From Lepidodermella squamata (taxonomy: Eukaryota; Gastrotricha), in NCBI GenBank assembly GCA_047495785.1, contig JBLDXI010000007.1, positions 4,340,001 to 4,404,000 of the forward strand: a stretch of DNA of 64,000 nt. Direction: 5' to 3'. Below the pieces are notes generated by a model. It saw nothing but the letters and a program-made list of their open reading frames with translations. It was not told the DNA's origin and searched no databases. Each line of letters begins with the position of its first letter. Within the stretch, counting starts at the first letter, position 1. Below are positions 23,489 through 33,760 of the stretch, in pieces. Made by a program: the position numbers and the translations under genes.

Positions 23489-23815
23489 GTTTAGTACTGA
23501 TAACAAGTTGATGCATCTGTTTTCTACTCGTAACAAGTTGACCTATTTGTTTTCTACTCGTAACAAATACTTATACTTTCAACCATTAGTGTCCACTCGC
23601 GCGCAATGTTGAATCCTTTGAAAAATGATCATCACGAAGGCCCGGGAGGCTCTCTTACTGTCGAGACCAAGTCATCTTAAACGGGGCTTCTTGGAGCATC
23701 CTGTCAAGTGTTAAACTGCGACTCCAATATTTGTTTTCTACTCGTAACAAATAGACACATCTGTTTTCTACTCGTAACAAATTGGCCCGATTGTTTTCTA
23801 CTTGTGGCAAGTGGA
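23489..23815. repeat. 30-bp minisatellite in two clusters
   Basis: Three units at 23489-23578 and three at 23731-23815 with a 30-bp period. The core is TTGTTTTCTACTCGTAACAA, whose ends TTGTT/AACAA are inverted. Confidence 0.8.
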
Positions 23816-25140
23816 GTTTTCAGCAAATTTCGCACAAACTTGACATCAATCAAACAACTTCCATCAAAGCCCCGCTAATGGTTCAGGGCTAACTTCGTGA
23901 TTTGGGTAACAGACAGTCAGTTGCCAGTTTTTAGTGTTCAAATGAGCATCATTGCTTTGACCGTTCTCATAATTTACGTAGGATTTCAGCTGCTAACGTT
24001 TGCTGAGTTAATCTGTTGCCTGTTTTGCTTGAGCCCCTCCTGAATTTTTCACACAGGTTTTAGTTTTACATAGCGTCATCACCGTTACTCCGGAATCACC
24101 CTTATCTTCCTCGTTCTACTATTCTATTTGATTTTGTATCATATTGAATGGATCAAATAATTATAGATTTCATCCACTGTAGATTTTACGTTTCGCTGAT
24201 TTAGTTTTGATATCTGCTAATATCTCGAGCACGAAAGCGTAAAGCCGCAGTTTCTGCAGATTGGGTCATTCAGGGAAAAGAAGCAAGGCATGACAGACTT
24301 GCTTTTGAACGACTCGAGTTGGTGTACCGAAGAAACGATACATGTATGCTTTTGTTGCCAAATTACTCTTCATTATTATAATAGGATTTTAGGAGAGATT
24401 GAGTTTGGAGAAGAGCGAGCTTTGCTAGAGCTAAAGCTGGACAGCGGCTGGTCCAATGAAATGCTTTGAAAAATTTGCATACGATGGAATTTCGCGCTTC
24501 GACCAGAGAAACCGGAGAACCAAAGGCCCGGCGGCTGTGAATTTCCCAATTCGTCACCAAATCACGCGGTACGCCAATTTCAAATATTTTGTTGACATGG
24601 AAAAATCATCAACAATTACCTGTTAGTTTTAGTTAGTTACATGCGTAGTTAGTTTGGGGCGCCGTCATTATAGCGGCGACAAAATAAATGCGAAGCTGTT
24701 AATGAGGTTCTGTTAATGAGTCGCTGGCTTAAGCATTTCAATCGGCAATAGAGCGCTTTGTACGTAATTCAGATAAAATTAGCTATTCCTTGTAAATCTT
24801 ATCCAATTGTGGACTAGATTGTACTACATTCATTCCTGTAATATAAATCAACCGTGGAGCTACGATCTTGCCATAAGATCGCACGCGCATGAGTTCGCGG
24901 TAAAGACGCGAGCTATTATTCGCCCGCCAATGTGTGGAAGATCGCTATTCCAGTGGTGCGCTAACTCGGGTTTTTTGGCCGCCGGCTGGCCTTGAGGTTT
25001 GTGCTAACAAATATTTGGTTTATTTGGATGGGTCATCCATCTTTAAAATTTGTTTCGGGAATCGAGAAGTGATAGTGATAGTGAAAGTGTGGGGTATTTT
25101 GGCAATTTGGCGATTTCACGATTGCCTTTCGTGTGACTCA
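23816..25140. other. MULE interior without recognisable content
   Basis: I see no gene, LINE motif or clear repeat here. Confidence 0.4.
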
Positions 25141-26288
25141 CAAGAAAAAATACGGTCCGAATTTGGGGATGCATAATTGTTTTTTACGAGCAATTCTATC
25201 ATCCGAATTCATACCCCTGGGACCTGCTAATTCGGGGGGTTAACTCTGTATGGTGCGAATTCGGTCGCTCAAAATTAATTTTTTTCATAGGTGGGAATTG
25301 GGACCTTGCAATTAATTAATGCAATTTTTGAAAAATTTACATGTCAATAATCAACGATGAAGCACTTTCAAAAAATTTATATCTTGAAATCCAAGTACCT
25401 GGTTGTACCAGGCAGCAAGGTAGCAAGGTTCCGAAACCCTGTTAGAGTAACTAGGATCAGAGATTCTCCACCCAGGACTACCCGGCAGTCAGTTAACTCT
25501 TACCGAGTTACTTACACAAAGGCCTTTGAATCTATGCCAATTTTCCAACGAGTCGACCTTCGTTTATGAATAAGACTCGGACTCACTCGTTCACGTCGCG
25601 GAAGAACCCGCACTTAAGTGATTTTTTTTATTTTACTGTATTGCAAAGTACACGGGGCAAGGATTTTGGGACGAGCGTAGCGAGGCACCGAGCGAGGCGA
25701 GAAAGCAGCGATTAATTTTTGTCGCAGTCGAGCGAAGCGAGAAAAGTAACCAACAACTAGTTTCTTCCTTCCGCTAGATAAAGGCGACCAGTGACTTTTT
25801 TACGCTTCTCAACGACGATCTCACTGGCGGGTATAACACTGTCAGGTAAAAAGAGCCGGAAACAAAACGAAATCGGTCACTTCCAAGCTTGAAACGAGTC
25901 GAAGCAGGAGTGAAACGAGGCGCAGCCGAGTGTAACGAATGCGGAGACGAGTTTCAACATTTTCGAATTTTTCGAAGGCCCACTTTTTCCAAGATAATAC
26001 ATGTACGAGATACACGTGAAAATACTGCAGTTTGCACCTGACAGCAATTTGCGAACTCAAAAATTGGCGCGGCTTTTTAATCGTCGAAATGCGTTGATAA
26101 GTGTTCGAGAGTTCAAAAATAAGAAATTGTCTAGCTTTCATGATTAAGATGGATTTTTTATTGTTTGAGAATTCATGCCCTCGTTTTTATAATATGCAGC
26201 GAACTATGTGAATTATTTGGATTTCGACACACTCAAACCCCTGTATCTTGATAACGGTGATAGCTGACCCCATCGAGCAATATGTAAA

Positions 26289-26385
26289 ATAGTTCCCACG
26301 GTCCGGCCTGTTTCTCGATGATAACATAACTGCGCCTCGGCTTGTTATGTGATCATCTCGAAACAGGCCTCCCCTAGGGAACTAT
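26289..26385. repeat. long hairpin
   Basis: Inverted repeat with arms of about 42 bp: ATAGTTCCC at the left end pairs with GGGAACTAT at the right, and GGCCTGTTTC, GATGAT and AACATAAC are also mirrored. Confidence 0.8.
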
Positions 26386-26390
26386 AAATA

Positions 26391-26580
26391 CATAGTACAG
26401 CATAGATCGGCTGTAGCACCTAGTACAGTTCAAAGACTGTATTGCACAGTACAGCTCAGATCGGCTGTAAAGCACTGTACAGTTCAGTGACTGTAGTACA
26501 ATGTACATCTCAGATTGGCTGTAGCCCCTAGTACAGCTCATAACTGTACTTTGGCGTACAGTGTCGATCGAACTGTAGTC
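26391..26580. repeat. TACAG/CTGTA palindrome array, left
   Basis: About seven units of ~27 bp. Each is GTACAG, 7-11 variable bases, CTGTA, then ~7 bases. Alternate units resemble each other (CTCAGATCGG versus TTCAGTGA spacers). Confidence 0.85.
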
Positions 26581-26769
26581 GATTGCGGAGACAAAGATCG
26601 AAAATACCCAGGATGCAACTTTTCGGCTTGCGGCATATATAGAAAATACCTAAGGCGCAGAACTAGTCGATACGAGCTAATTAAATTTTCTGACAGCTGA
26701 ATGATCTGTTTTAAATGCCTCTCCGATCGTTAAGGAGTTTCGCCCTTTTCAAAATTGATAGCTTGATTC

Positions 26770-27765
26770 TTGATAGCTCGAGAAAATAGACTAAAAAATA
26801 TTGAATATCGCTGGCTCCGTTCGATATTAGATGTCCACCTTATGGACTACATTTCTAACATAGACATAAGGCTAGCTCTATGCGGAGGTCTCATTGTAGT
26901 GGGCCGCATTGTAGAAAAACAACGGTTAAGGTATTTCGCGCACATTACTAGATCACGCGACTATGACGTGGAAGCAGTGTTTTTTTTAAGGGGTTTACAG
27001 GGTTTACAATGTAAACACCGGAAATAGGCGATGTAAACACCGAAATCCAAAACCTGCCCGCGTCTGTATCAACCTTGGTCTGGAAACTTGCTAACTCTCT
27101 CATCTCATGCATTTTCAACGTTAAAATTATCCTAAAATACCTGTAAAATGCTAAATTTTTCTGCTCGCTTCGCTCGCACATGTGTTTACTACTTAAGTGG
27201 ATTCGTTTCCCGCGTTTCTTTGACTGTGGTCTTCGCCTCACACAGTTGGTACTACACCACTACTTCAAATTGGTAAGGCGAATTTTTCGAATCTGATGGT
27301 GAAGATTATTGAGCAATCATTCCTGCGGAGTATCACCGCGCATGAAGTATGAACTGCAATGTTTTCATTAACTTATTTCGAAATATCTTCGTTATTTTAA
27401 AGCAATTTTAGGCTATTCTCAGCACAAATTCCAGCATAAAATCGAAATTTAAGCTCGCTTCGCTCGCAAGTTCTGAATTTTGTTGTCCCAAAATTTCAGC
27501 CGCTACTTCTAATAGTTGTAGATAGAAGGCAATGCTGTTTTCGGTATACATTTCCCGCAATTTTATACCGAAAAATTCCGGTACATATAAGGCGGATAGG
27601 TGTAAACACCGAACTGTTTTGGGTAAACACCGAACTTTTCCTTAAAAAAAACACTGGTGGAAGGACTAATTAACAAAATTTATAATATTTGGACGCCTCC
27701 GTGTGGATGGTTTGCACTAAGAGGACGACCCAGAACTAGATGGATCCACGGAGTGCATAGAAAGG
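26770..27765 (+). mobile_element. LINE relic, post-RT region, split by a MITE
   Basis: 26770-26974 reads ENRLKNIEYRWLRSILDV, ISNIDIRL, EKQRLRYFAHITRS. It resumes after the MITE as VEGLINKIYNIW and RGRPRTRWIHGVHRKD (27657-27765). This is the usual order in RTE/CR1-like LINEs. It is decayed. Confidence 0.75.
26975..27656. mobile_element. 682-bp hAT-like MITE with 7-bp flanking duplication
   Basis: Terminal inverted repeats CAGTGTTTTTTTTAAGG (17 bp, perfect). The flanking direct repeat is GTGGAAG (26968-26974 and 27657-27663). Inside are repeated TGTAAACACCG motifs and CTCGCTTCGCTCGC palindromes. It is inserted in the LINE relic. The CAGTG terminus and near-8-bp duplication suggest hAT. Confidence 0.88.
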
Positions 27766-27767
27766 AC

Positions 27768-28187
27768 GAGGGCCGGTTAGGGGCAAAATCGGCCTATGAT
27801 TGAAAATGAGCGAAACTAATTTTAATTGAAAGATATTAGTCTGAAGTTTCAGAATTAGTGGTCAGAGATGTGGCAGGGAACTTCGGAAATACTAATAATG
27901 TTATTTTAAGTTTGTTTTATTTGACACTTTTGTCGCAGGAAATAGCGTTTTAAACTTCGAGTCTTGATGGGTTTTGAATCTCGCGCGGTCATGTGACCAG
28001 AGATATTTGTACGCGTTCTTGTGAACAACGCCAAATAGTATCAACTTCTCAGAATTTTCAAACGCCACCTGGGCATCCTATCGCTCTCGGACTTTTTTCT
28101 ATCCATCATTTTGATTATTCTGTAATTTCTAAAATTAATTTCAGCTCTTTCACACCTTGGGCGGATTTTACCTGCAAACCGGCCCTC
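27768..28187. mobile_element. candidate 420-bp MITE
   Basis: The ends are inverted copies: GAGGGCCGGTT then GG.AAAATC at the left, complement at 28163-28187. No target duplication was identified. It lies at the end of the LINE relic. Confidence 0.55.
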
Positions 28188-29039
28188 CTCCTTAGTTAAG
28201 GTTGTACTGACTAAGGAATTACGCCGGATAAATTTAAGAGTAAAGCGAACAATAAGACGGGCAAAACGCCTAAAAACAAAACATCTGGCGTAAAGGAGTT
28301 TGAAATAGAAATTATTCCTGATCTTACACTACCTAAGATGGTTTCGTTTGAAAAGATGAATGGCGCATGATTGTTAACTCTATTGAAAACTACGAATTTT
28401 TCTGAAAAAGCAGGATCTTGAACTGTGGGTTGGGCAAGGAATACTCTTTGCCAGCCTTCGCCCTCTTCAAAACCGGAACCGGAATTATTATTAAAATTCA
28501 ATTATAAAAAGTCTTTTTCATTCCTAACTTTCTTTTTAATCATCAAAATCCGAATCATAGCTAACGGAATTGTTCTTCTTCAGACCTGAAGTGTCAAAAA
28601 TTGCGCGATGATCAGACTGCTTGCCACTCCAAACGGTTGATACGGGGGGCTTAATACTACTTTTTTTAGGTAATTTTAGGTAATTTTGGGTAGTAATTTT
28701 AGGAATTATTTCACTTTACAGCATTTCCAGAAGATCGGCCATCAAAGCATCCAAAAGTGTAGGATAGAGGAATGGGCGAATTTCTCAAGCTGGGTGGAGC
28801 TCCAGAGGGAACCTTCTTGAACGCGGCGGGTGAAAGGGAATATATCTTCCAAGGCCATTTGGCTTCATAGCCGTCTCGCATCTCGCGCACAGACTGTCTT
28901 CAGCTCATTCTCGTAGCTAAACCATACATCTTCTGACCAAGGTAGATAGTCACCTTTGATGCTTGGTTTCGCACCGAGATCGAAGAAGTAACATTGACGT
29001 CGTTTTTGCTGTAGCTCTATATTATACCTATGGTCATTT
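28188..29039. other. element interior, no gene seen
   Basis: One minus-strand frame of 96 codons (28211-28501) has a hydrophobic end but no support. Confidence 0.4.
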
Positions 29040-29300
29040 GACTGTACTGAGGGTACGGCTCGTCGGGCTGTACAACTAGTACAGTTATTTGGACTGTATC
29101 TCACGCTACAGTCAATAATAGCTGTAATTACTAGTACAGCTAAACGAACTGTACTTGCAGTACAGCCTAATTGAGCTGTAATCGCAGTACAGTAAGATGA
29201 ACTGTACTCGCTGTACAGCTCGAGTGGACTGTACCGTTCGTACAGCATTGGAGACTGTAACTAGGATTACAGCCGAAAAATACTGTACTTGGGAGTACAG
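29040..29300. repeat. TACAG/CTGTA palindrome array, right
   Basis: About ten units with a ~26-27 bp period, GTACAG then ~10 bases then CTGTA then ~6 bases. It sits directly inside the right arm of the 4.4-kb element. Confidence 0.9.
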
Positions 29301-29653
29301 GAGTTTTTTTTGCCTAAAGTGCGGGTTCTTCCGCGACGTGAACGCACTGCTTAGCATATGCACACATGAAATATGACTAAAATTCTAGAGTTTTTAATTC
29401 AATTATTCATCCCCTAATAGCATACCGCTGAATTCGGGAGATGCTCAATTAGTATGGTATGAATTCATAACTCTGAAAAACAGCACTTTGCAACCCCCTG
29501 ATTTCAGGGCCTACCCCTAAATTCGGATGGAGCATCCCGTGATTTCGGACCATATTTTTTTCTAGTGCTAGATATGGCGATGGCCAATCGCGTTAGTATT
29601 AGTGGTTTTACACCATCGAATGCGTTATGCTAACCGAGAAAAGACATCGGATT

Positions 29654-29797
29654 TGTTCCAGTAATAGCCCAGGGCTGAGGGGTAAACTCAGTTCAAAAAC
29701 GTCAAAAATTAACCATTCGCAAAAACTTGATTCTTCGAATTCTTCAAAATTTCAAGGTTGAAATTTTAGAAGCCCGGGCTGCTCTCTAATAAAACAA
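29654..29797. mobile_element. short MITE, copy 1
   Basis: Similar to 63498-63669: TGTTCCAGTAATAGCCCAGG at the left and AGCCCGGGCTGCT at the right. The right end is nearly the complement of the left. Confidence 0.6.
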
Positions 29798-30715
29798 ATG
29801 CGGTACGCACTTTGTGTTTGCCGCTTGCCGCTTTCAACATGTAAAACTTGGATAGAGCTCGGAATAATTTCATAGACCTTGGATCGGGAATTAACCTATA
29901 TAGAAAGGGTTTGCATGTTTTAATGCTGCGTATATCAATGATTGGATTAAAGAAGACTGGGTAGTATTTTTAGCGTTGAAATGGGCGTTTTATGGGCGCC
30001 CAGAAAAAAATAGGAGGATCAGTTTAGGAGACCGATCCGGGTTGGAGAAAAACCATCTGATAATCAGTGACAACAAAATAATATCAAAATCGAGAAATAA
30101 TATCAAAATTACTCCCATCTATGAAATCACCAGTCACTCGTTTTGTCCTGCGCAAATGATTAGAATCCTCTAAATTTTTTATTCCTATCCATCCCGAATT
30201 TTTATTGCAAACATAGTCGAGCCACATTTATTAAGAAAATTGAAACTCAGCAATCAACAGCCGAGTCAAATCCAAGTTCGCGGCAAACTGCTTGCGTGGC
30301 ATGCTGAATGTGACAGCTATCGCTATCCCATACGTGAAGCCTATCCATTGCATGGCCCGGGCGATTGATGCGGGCGGGATTTAGACTTGGGCTAATATAT
30401 TATCGGTTGGGCTGTTGTTGTAACAAATATGGTGAATCTAAAACCTTGTTGTCTTTTCTTTTAGACTGAACGAAAACCCATCGTGGCCCAAGATGGTTTC
30501 GCTTTTGTATCTGTCTTAATGTCGAATGTCAGAGTCCGATGTTCTACGAAATGGGCACTGGATCAGGGATTTTACGGCTTGCCTCCAATCAACGCGAACA
30601 AAGATCGTTGTCCAAAGTTGAACTATGTTTCTGTTTCAAAATTGCGCCTAGCCTGCTGCTTTTGCTGTCGACTATTCTTATTGACTATATTGAATCTATT
30701 ATTGGCAAATCGGCA

Positions 30716-30740
30716 AATAATAATAATAATAATAATAATT
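30716..30740. repeat. (AAT)n microsatellite
   Basis: About eight AAT units. Confidence 0.9.
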
Positions 30741-31509
30741 TTGAAGTAAAACTTTGTTGAGCGAACGTCGTGTTTAGTCGTGTTGATAATGGTTTTTTAA
30801 TCTTTTTCAGCAGCATCTCTTTATATTTGAACAGCATAGACAAATATAAGAGACTGGACACTCTTGCCTTTGTAATACTGCCGAAATTATTCGAATTTTC
30901 AATATAGAAGTCCTCAAGCACATTTTTAAGGAAATTTTTGAATTTTAGCCCTCACTATATCCTGGTGTTGCAACGACAGTTTTCATCGGCCGTAGTGGAG
31001 CCGTAGTCAAAAAGGCAGTAGCTCACGCTCTATACAACCATATACATTTTGAAGCTGTGTCGTAAAAATTTTCCCAAAATTCACGGCTTTAAAAACTTTG
31101 AGAACTTGCAATTTGCCCCACCTCAGATTCCAGAATGTTACTAATGGGATCGATGCAGAATTTTATGAGAGCTTTCTATTGATACCAGAATTATTTGTCT
31201 ATGTTGAACAGTAACAGTGCAGCAATATCAATGAAACTTTACTAGGGCGAATGTGACGGCGTCTCTTTATGGCAACCAGCAATAATTATTAGATTTCGCG
31301 CTTTTCAGAGTGACCGGCAGCCCTTTAGAGCAGAGCGAAGCGGATTTATATGCAAAACGATCCGATCTTTGATCCCAAATTATCTACATCAAAGATCAAA
31401 GCTACCTATTTATTGTTGATCGAGAAAACATTTAGCCTAGTGGCTTCTATTTCTCTTGCAATAAATAATAGGTTAAAAATATGCGCCCGCACAAGAGGCC
31501 GCATTTGCA

Positions 31510-31741
31510 TAATATATGCACACACTAATAATAATAATAGTATAACGCCGACTGAAAATCGTTTAAATAGCTGTAGCTTAACCCCAGATGGTCCAAGTGC
31601 ATCAATTTTTACATATTCTTCATCCTCGCATCAAGACGGTCATTTTGATACCGGTTTCGAGGCTAAATTCGACAAATTAAGAAAATTTGTTTTCCCATGT
31701 GGGTATAGCATGGTTAAGCAACATTACTGCACGGCGCCGAC
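31510..31741. repeat. right terminal inverted repeat of the MULE
   Basis: Complement of 18190-18420. It ends ATTACTGCACGGCGCCGAC at 31741, directly followed by the 3' half of the split pseudogene. Confidence 0.85.
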
Positions 31742-31845
31742 GCATCGTACTTGGAGCGCTACCATTTTGCATTTGCTTTAATTACTACAACGAGCATTTT
31801 CACAACTTGTGGTTTCACATCTTACGAGTTTTGCGAGTAACAATG
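31742..31845 (+). pseudogene. family member 5, 3' part
   Basis: GCATCGTACTTGGAGCGCTA onward matches the TM exon of member 9 from 42979, through AACGAGCATTTTCACAA to the tail. Small indels destroy the frame and the CKC stop region. The similarity continues a little into the 3'UTR. It is the continuation of 17855-18189. Confidence 0.82.
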
Positions 31846-31973
31846 AAACTGCTTGTTTCAAAACAATGTCGGAGATCGTGACAACGTCTTAATTACATTG
31901 CCCTCATAACTTTACCTATTGTTGATCGCAATAATTTAGTTGAGCGGACAATGTTGCAAAGTAGCTAAGTAAA

Positions 31974-32925
31974 ATGGAATTTTTCTACGCATTAATATTC
32001 GCCTGTCTTGCGTTTGCTACCAGCGGAGATTCCGATCACCAGCCTGAGAACGTAAGGAGTCTGCCGTGATTATTAACCCTATTAATTTATATATTTGAAC
32101 GGCTTTTGCGGGTCTCCAAATAAGTACCTTGCCGTTGTAGGATTCTAGAGTTGAGTAGAGTTGTTATTCAGTGCCCAGCCGAATAAACCAAAGGGTCTCC
32201 CATGTGGTGTCTTCAGCCTTCATGATGTTGGCATTTCGAAGTCGGCGGGTCGCAGTACCCCCTTTTTCGCATCATGGCAAGTGAACGCTAGATTTGAATG
32301 CACAACCCACAGTGATGATAAGAGGCCAATCGATCCCTACACCGCATGTTCCCTGTTTTCATTTATTAAAAACTTTCCTATAGTTTGGTATTTGGTATAC
32401 TTTGAAGGACCGTGAAACCTGAAATGTTTTCCGTTTGTCGGGTTCGCAGAATGCGTCAACTTCTCAAAGGCGGCTTTTCTCTCGCCGCATACGATCATCT
32501 TCAACGACAAAATCCAGTGTATGCTAAGAAATGCGCACTGCTTCAATTTCTAATTCAGACAAATATTTCACGATACAGCGGAATTCCGTGGTCACGTTCA
32601 GCATCGGGAACAAAGTTTCATCAGCGTACATATCTAAAGATGAAGCTATTCGCATCGAACCCACTCAGCAGCCGGAAAGCACCGTGAAAATATCGTCAGG
32701 CGACGAGATACCTCAATATACGTTTTCTACTATTGAAGCTGCAACAAGTGAGCGTTGAGTTGTTGCTTGGGTGATTATTTATACTTTTTTGAGTTTTCAG
32801 CCACTCTCTTCCCGCCCTATGCTACTCCGGCGGTTATTACGGCTGGATCTATTTTCGCCATAGTTTTCACGGCTCTGATCGTGGCTTTGTCATACTACTA
32901 TTGCTGGTGCTGTGCCAAAACATGA
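31974..32925 (+). CDS. single-pass membrane protein with signal peptide (member 7)
   Basis: Model: exons 31974-32051, 32384-32411, 32450-32518, 32559-32747 and 32801-32925, giving 162 residues. Exon 1 encodes a signal peptide (MEFFYALIFACLAFATSGD). Exons 2-4 encode an ectodomain without poly-Pro (CVNFSKAAFLSPHTIIFNDK, then TIQRNSVVTFSIGNKVSSAY). The final phase-1 intron, a TM helix (ITAGSIFAIVFTALIVALSY) and the tail CWCCAKT match member 4. Introns of 38, 40 and 53 bp are typical here. The 28-bp exon 2 was chosen because it alone restores the frame between exons 1 and 3, so that part is the least sure. Function unknown. Confidence 0.55.
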
Positions 32926-33236
32926 AACAATCGTAACAATGATTAAACTGAACAGGTGCAGGCCTCAGTATGGATACTTTATTCGTAGAGCCCATGAAAT
33001 GAAATGAAAACAGCTAAAAATATCCTGAAGGTCGGAAATATTTGTTTAATGAAAAGTCACGGAGCTTTTTGCCCGATCCTGTAATTTGTTGCATACAAAT
33101 AACGGTTAAATCTAATGCCAATTATCCACTCTGACCTAATTTAGTTTTTAATAACAACAAAAGACTCGTAAGAAATCTGATGAATCAGGAAACACTCAGG
33201 TTTTATCTGAAGTGTATCGAAAGTGGAAGAAAATCG
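32926..33236. other. intergenic
   Basis: Nothing recognisable. Confidence 0.4.
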
Positions 33237-33602
33237 GGGTCCCCCACAGAGCAGCAGGCTTCATATCAGGATGAACTCAAAAAGCGGTGCAAACGCCACG
33301 CCACAATAAATCGAATTAATTACGATAATTACGATAAAATTCTGCGTATTTTTCAGAATATGGGCTCATCATAACTTTAAGAGCCCGGCTTATGAATTCT
33401 GGAAAATGTTCGACCAAATTGAGGTCTGAGCTACATTACGGAGTTTTCATGACTTCCGCTCCTCAATTTTTGGAGTGAAAAGCTAGAATGGCTGACCATC
33501 ATGTCCATTGGTTGAAAATCGGAGGCTATGTCTGAGCGCCAGCTGGGAGGACTGTTTAGTGCGTTTACCCTGCTTCGAAGCCTGCTGCTCTGTGGGGGAC
33601 CC
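33237..33602. repeat. inverted repeat element with perfect 26-bp arms
   Basis: GGGTCCCCCACAGAGCAGCA... (33237-33262) and its exact complement (33577-33602) flank about 314 bp. Foldback or MITE. Confidence 0.8.
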
Positions 33603-33760
33603 GAAAATCATACTATTTGAATTTATTATTCGTTATTGGTGGATTTATTAATTGTGGACTCAATTGTGTTAATGTGTTATATTTTCAATCCGTTTCACAC
33701 ACCGACTGCCTGGCCCTTGGCTTTTGCATGAATGTTTAGGTGCATGAGAGTTCAAGCCTG

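Larger units (their letters stand above)
25141..29582. mobile_element. nested 4.4-kb inverted-repeat element
   Basis: The ends mirror each other: AGAAAAAATACGGTCCGAA at ~25141 and its complement at ~29564-29582, then ATCCGAATT and GGGGGTT blocks. Further in, GTTCACGTCGCGGAAGAACC is at ~25590 and, inverted, at ~29320-29341. Each side then has an array of TACAG/CTGTA palindromes. On the left, about 750 bp of other sequence appears inserted between the arm and the array. No transposase is recognisable inside, so the family is unknown. Confidence 0.6.
18190..31741. mobile_element. 13.55-kb Mutator-like (MULE) element with ~230-bp terminal inverted repeats
   Basis: The first ~230 bases (GTCGGCGCCGTGCAGTAATG inward) recur, inverted and with scattered mismatches, at the right end. 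A MULE-type DDE transposase relic lies at 20447-22038. The outside flanks at 18189 and 31742 are two halves of one gene that is intact in the paralogue at 42.5 kb, so the segment behaves as an insertion. No target duplication is visible, and about four bases of the target appear lost. The interior holds later insertions: LINE fragments, a 4.4-kb inverted-repeat element and MITEs. It is non-autonomous now, because the transposase is interrupted. Confidence 0.8.

Noticed and set aside
25660-25760. GAGCGAGGCGAG / GCTCGCTTCGCTCGC runs as regulatory sites
   Set aside because: Similar short palindromic runs recur at 27165, 27452 and 31330 within repeats and look like transposon debris.
26391-29300. 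CRISPR array
   Set aside because: Units are 26-27 bp palindrome pairs with short variable gaps in a eukaryotic transposon; no direct repeat plus spacer layout and no cas genes.
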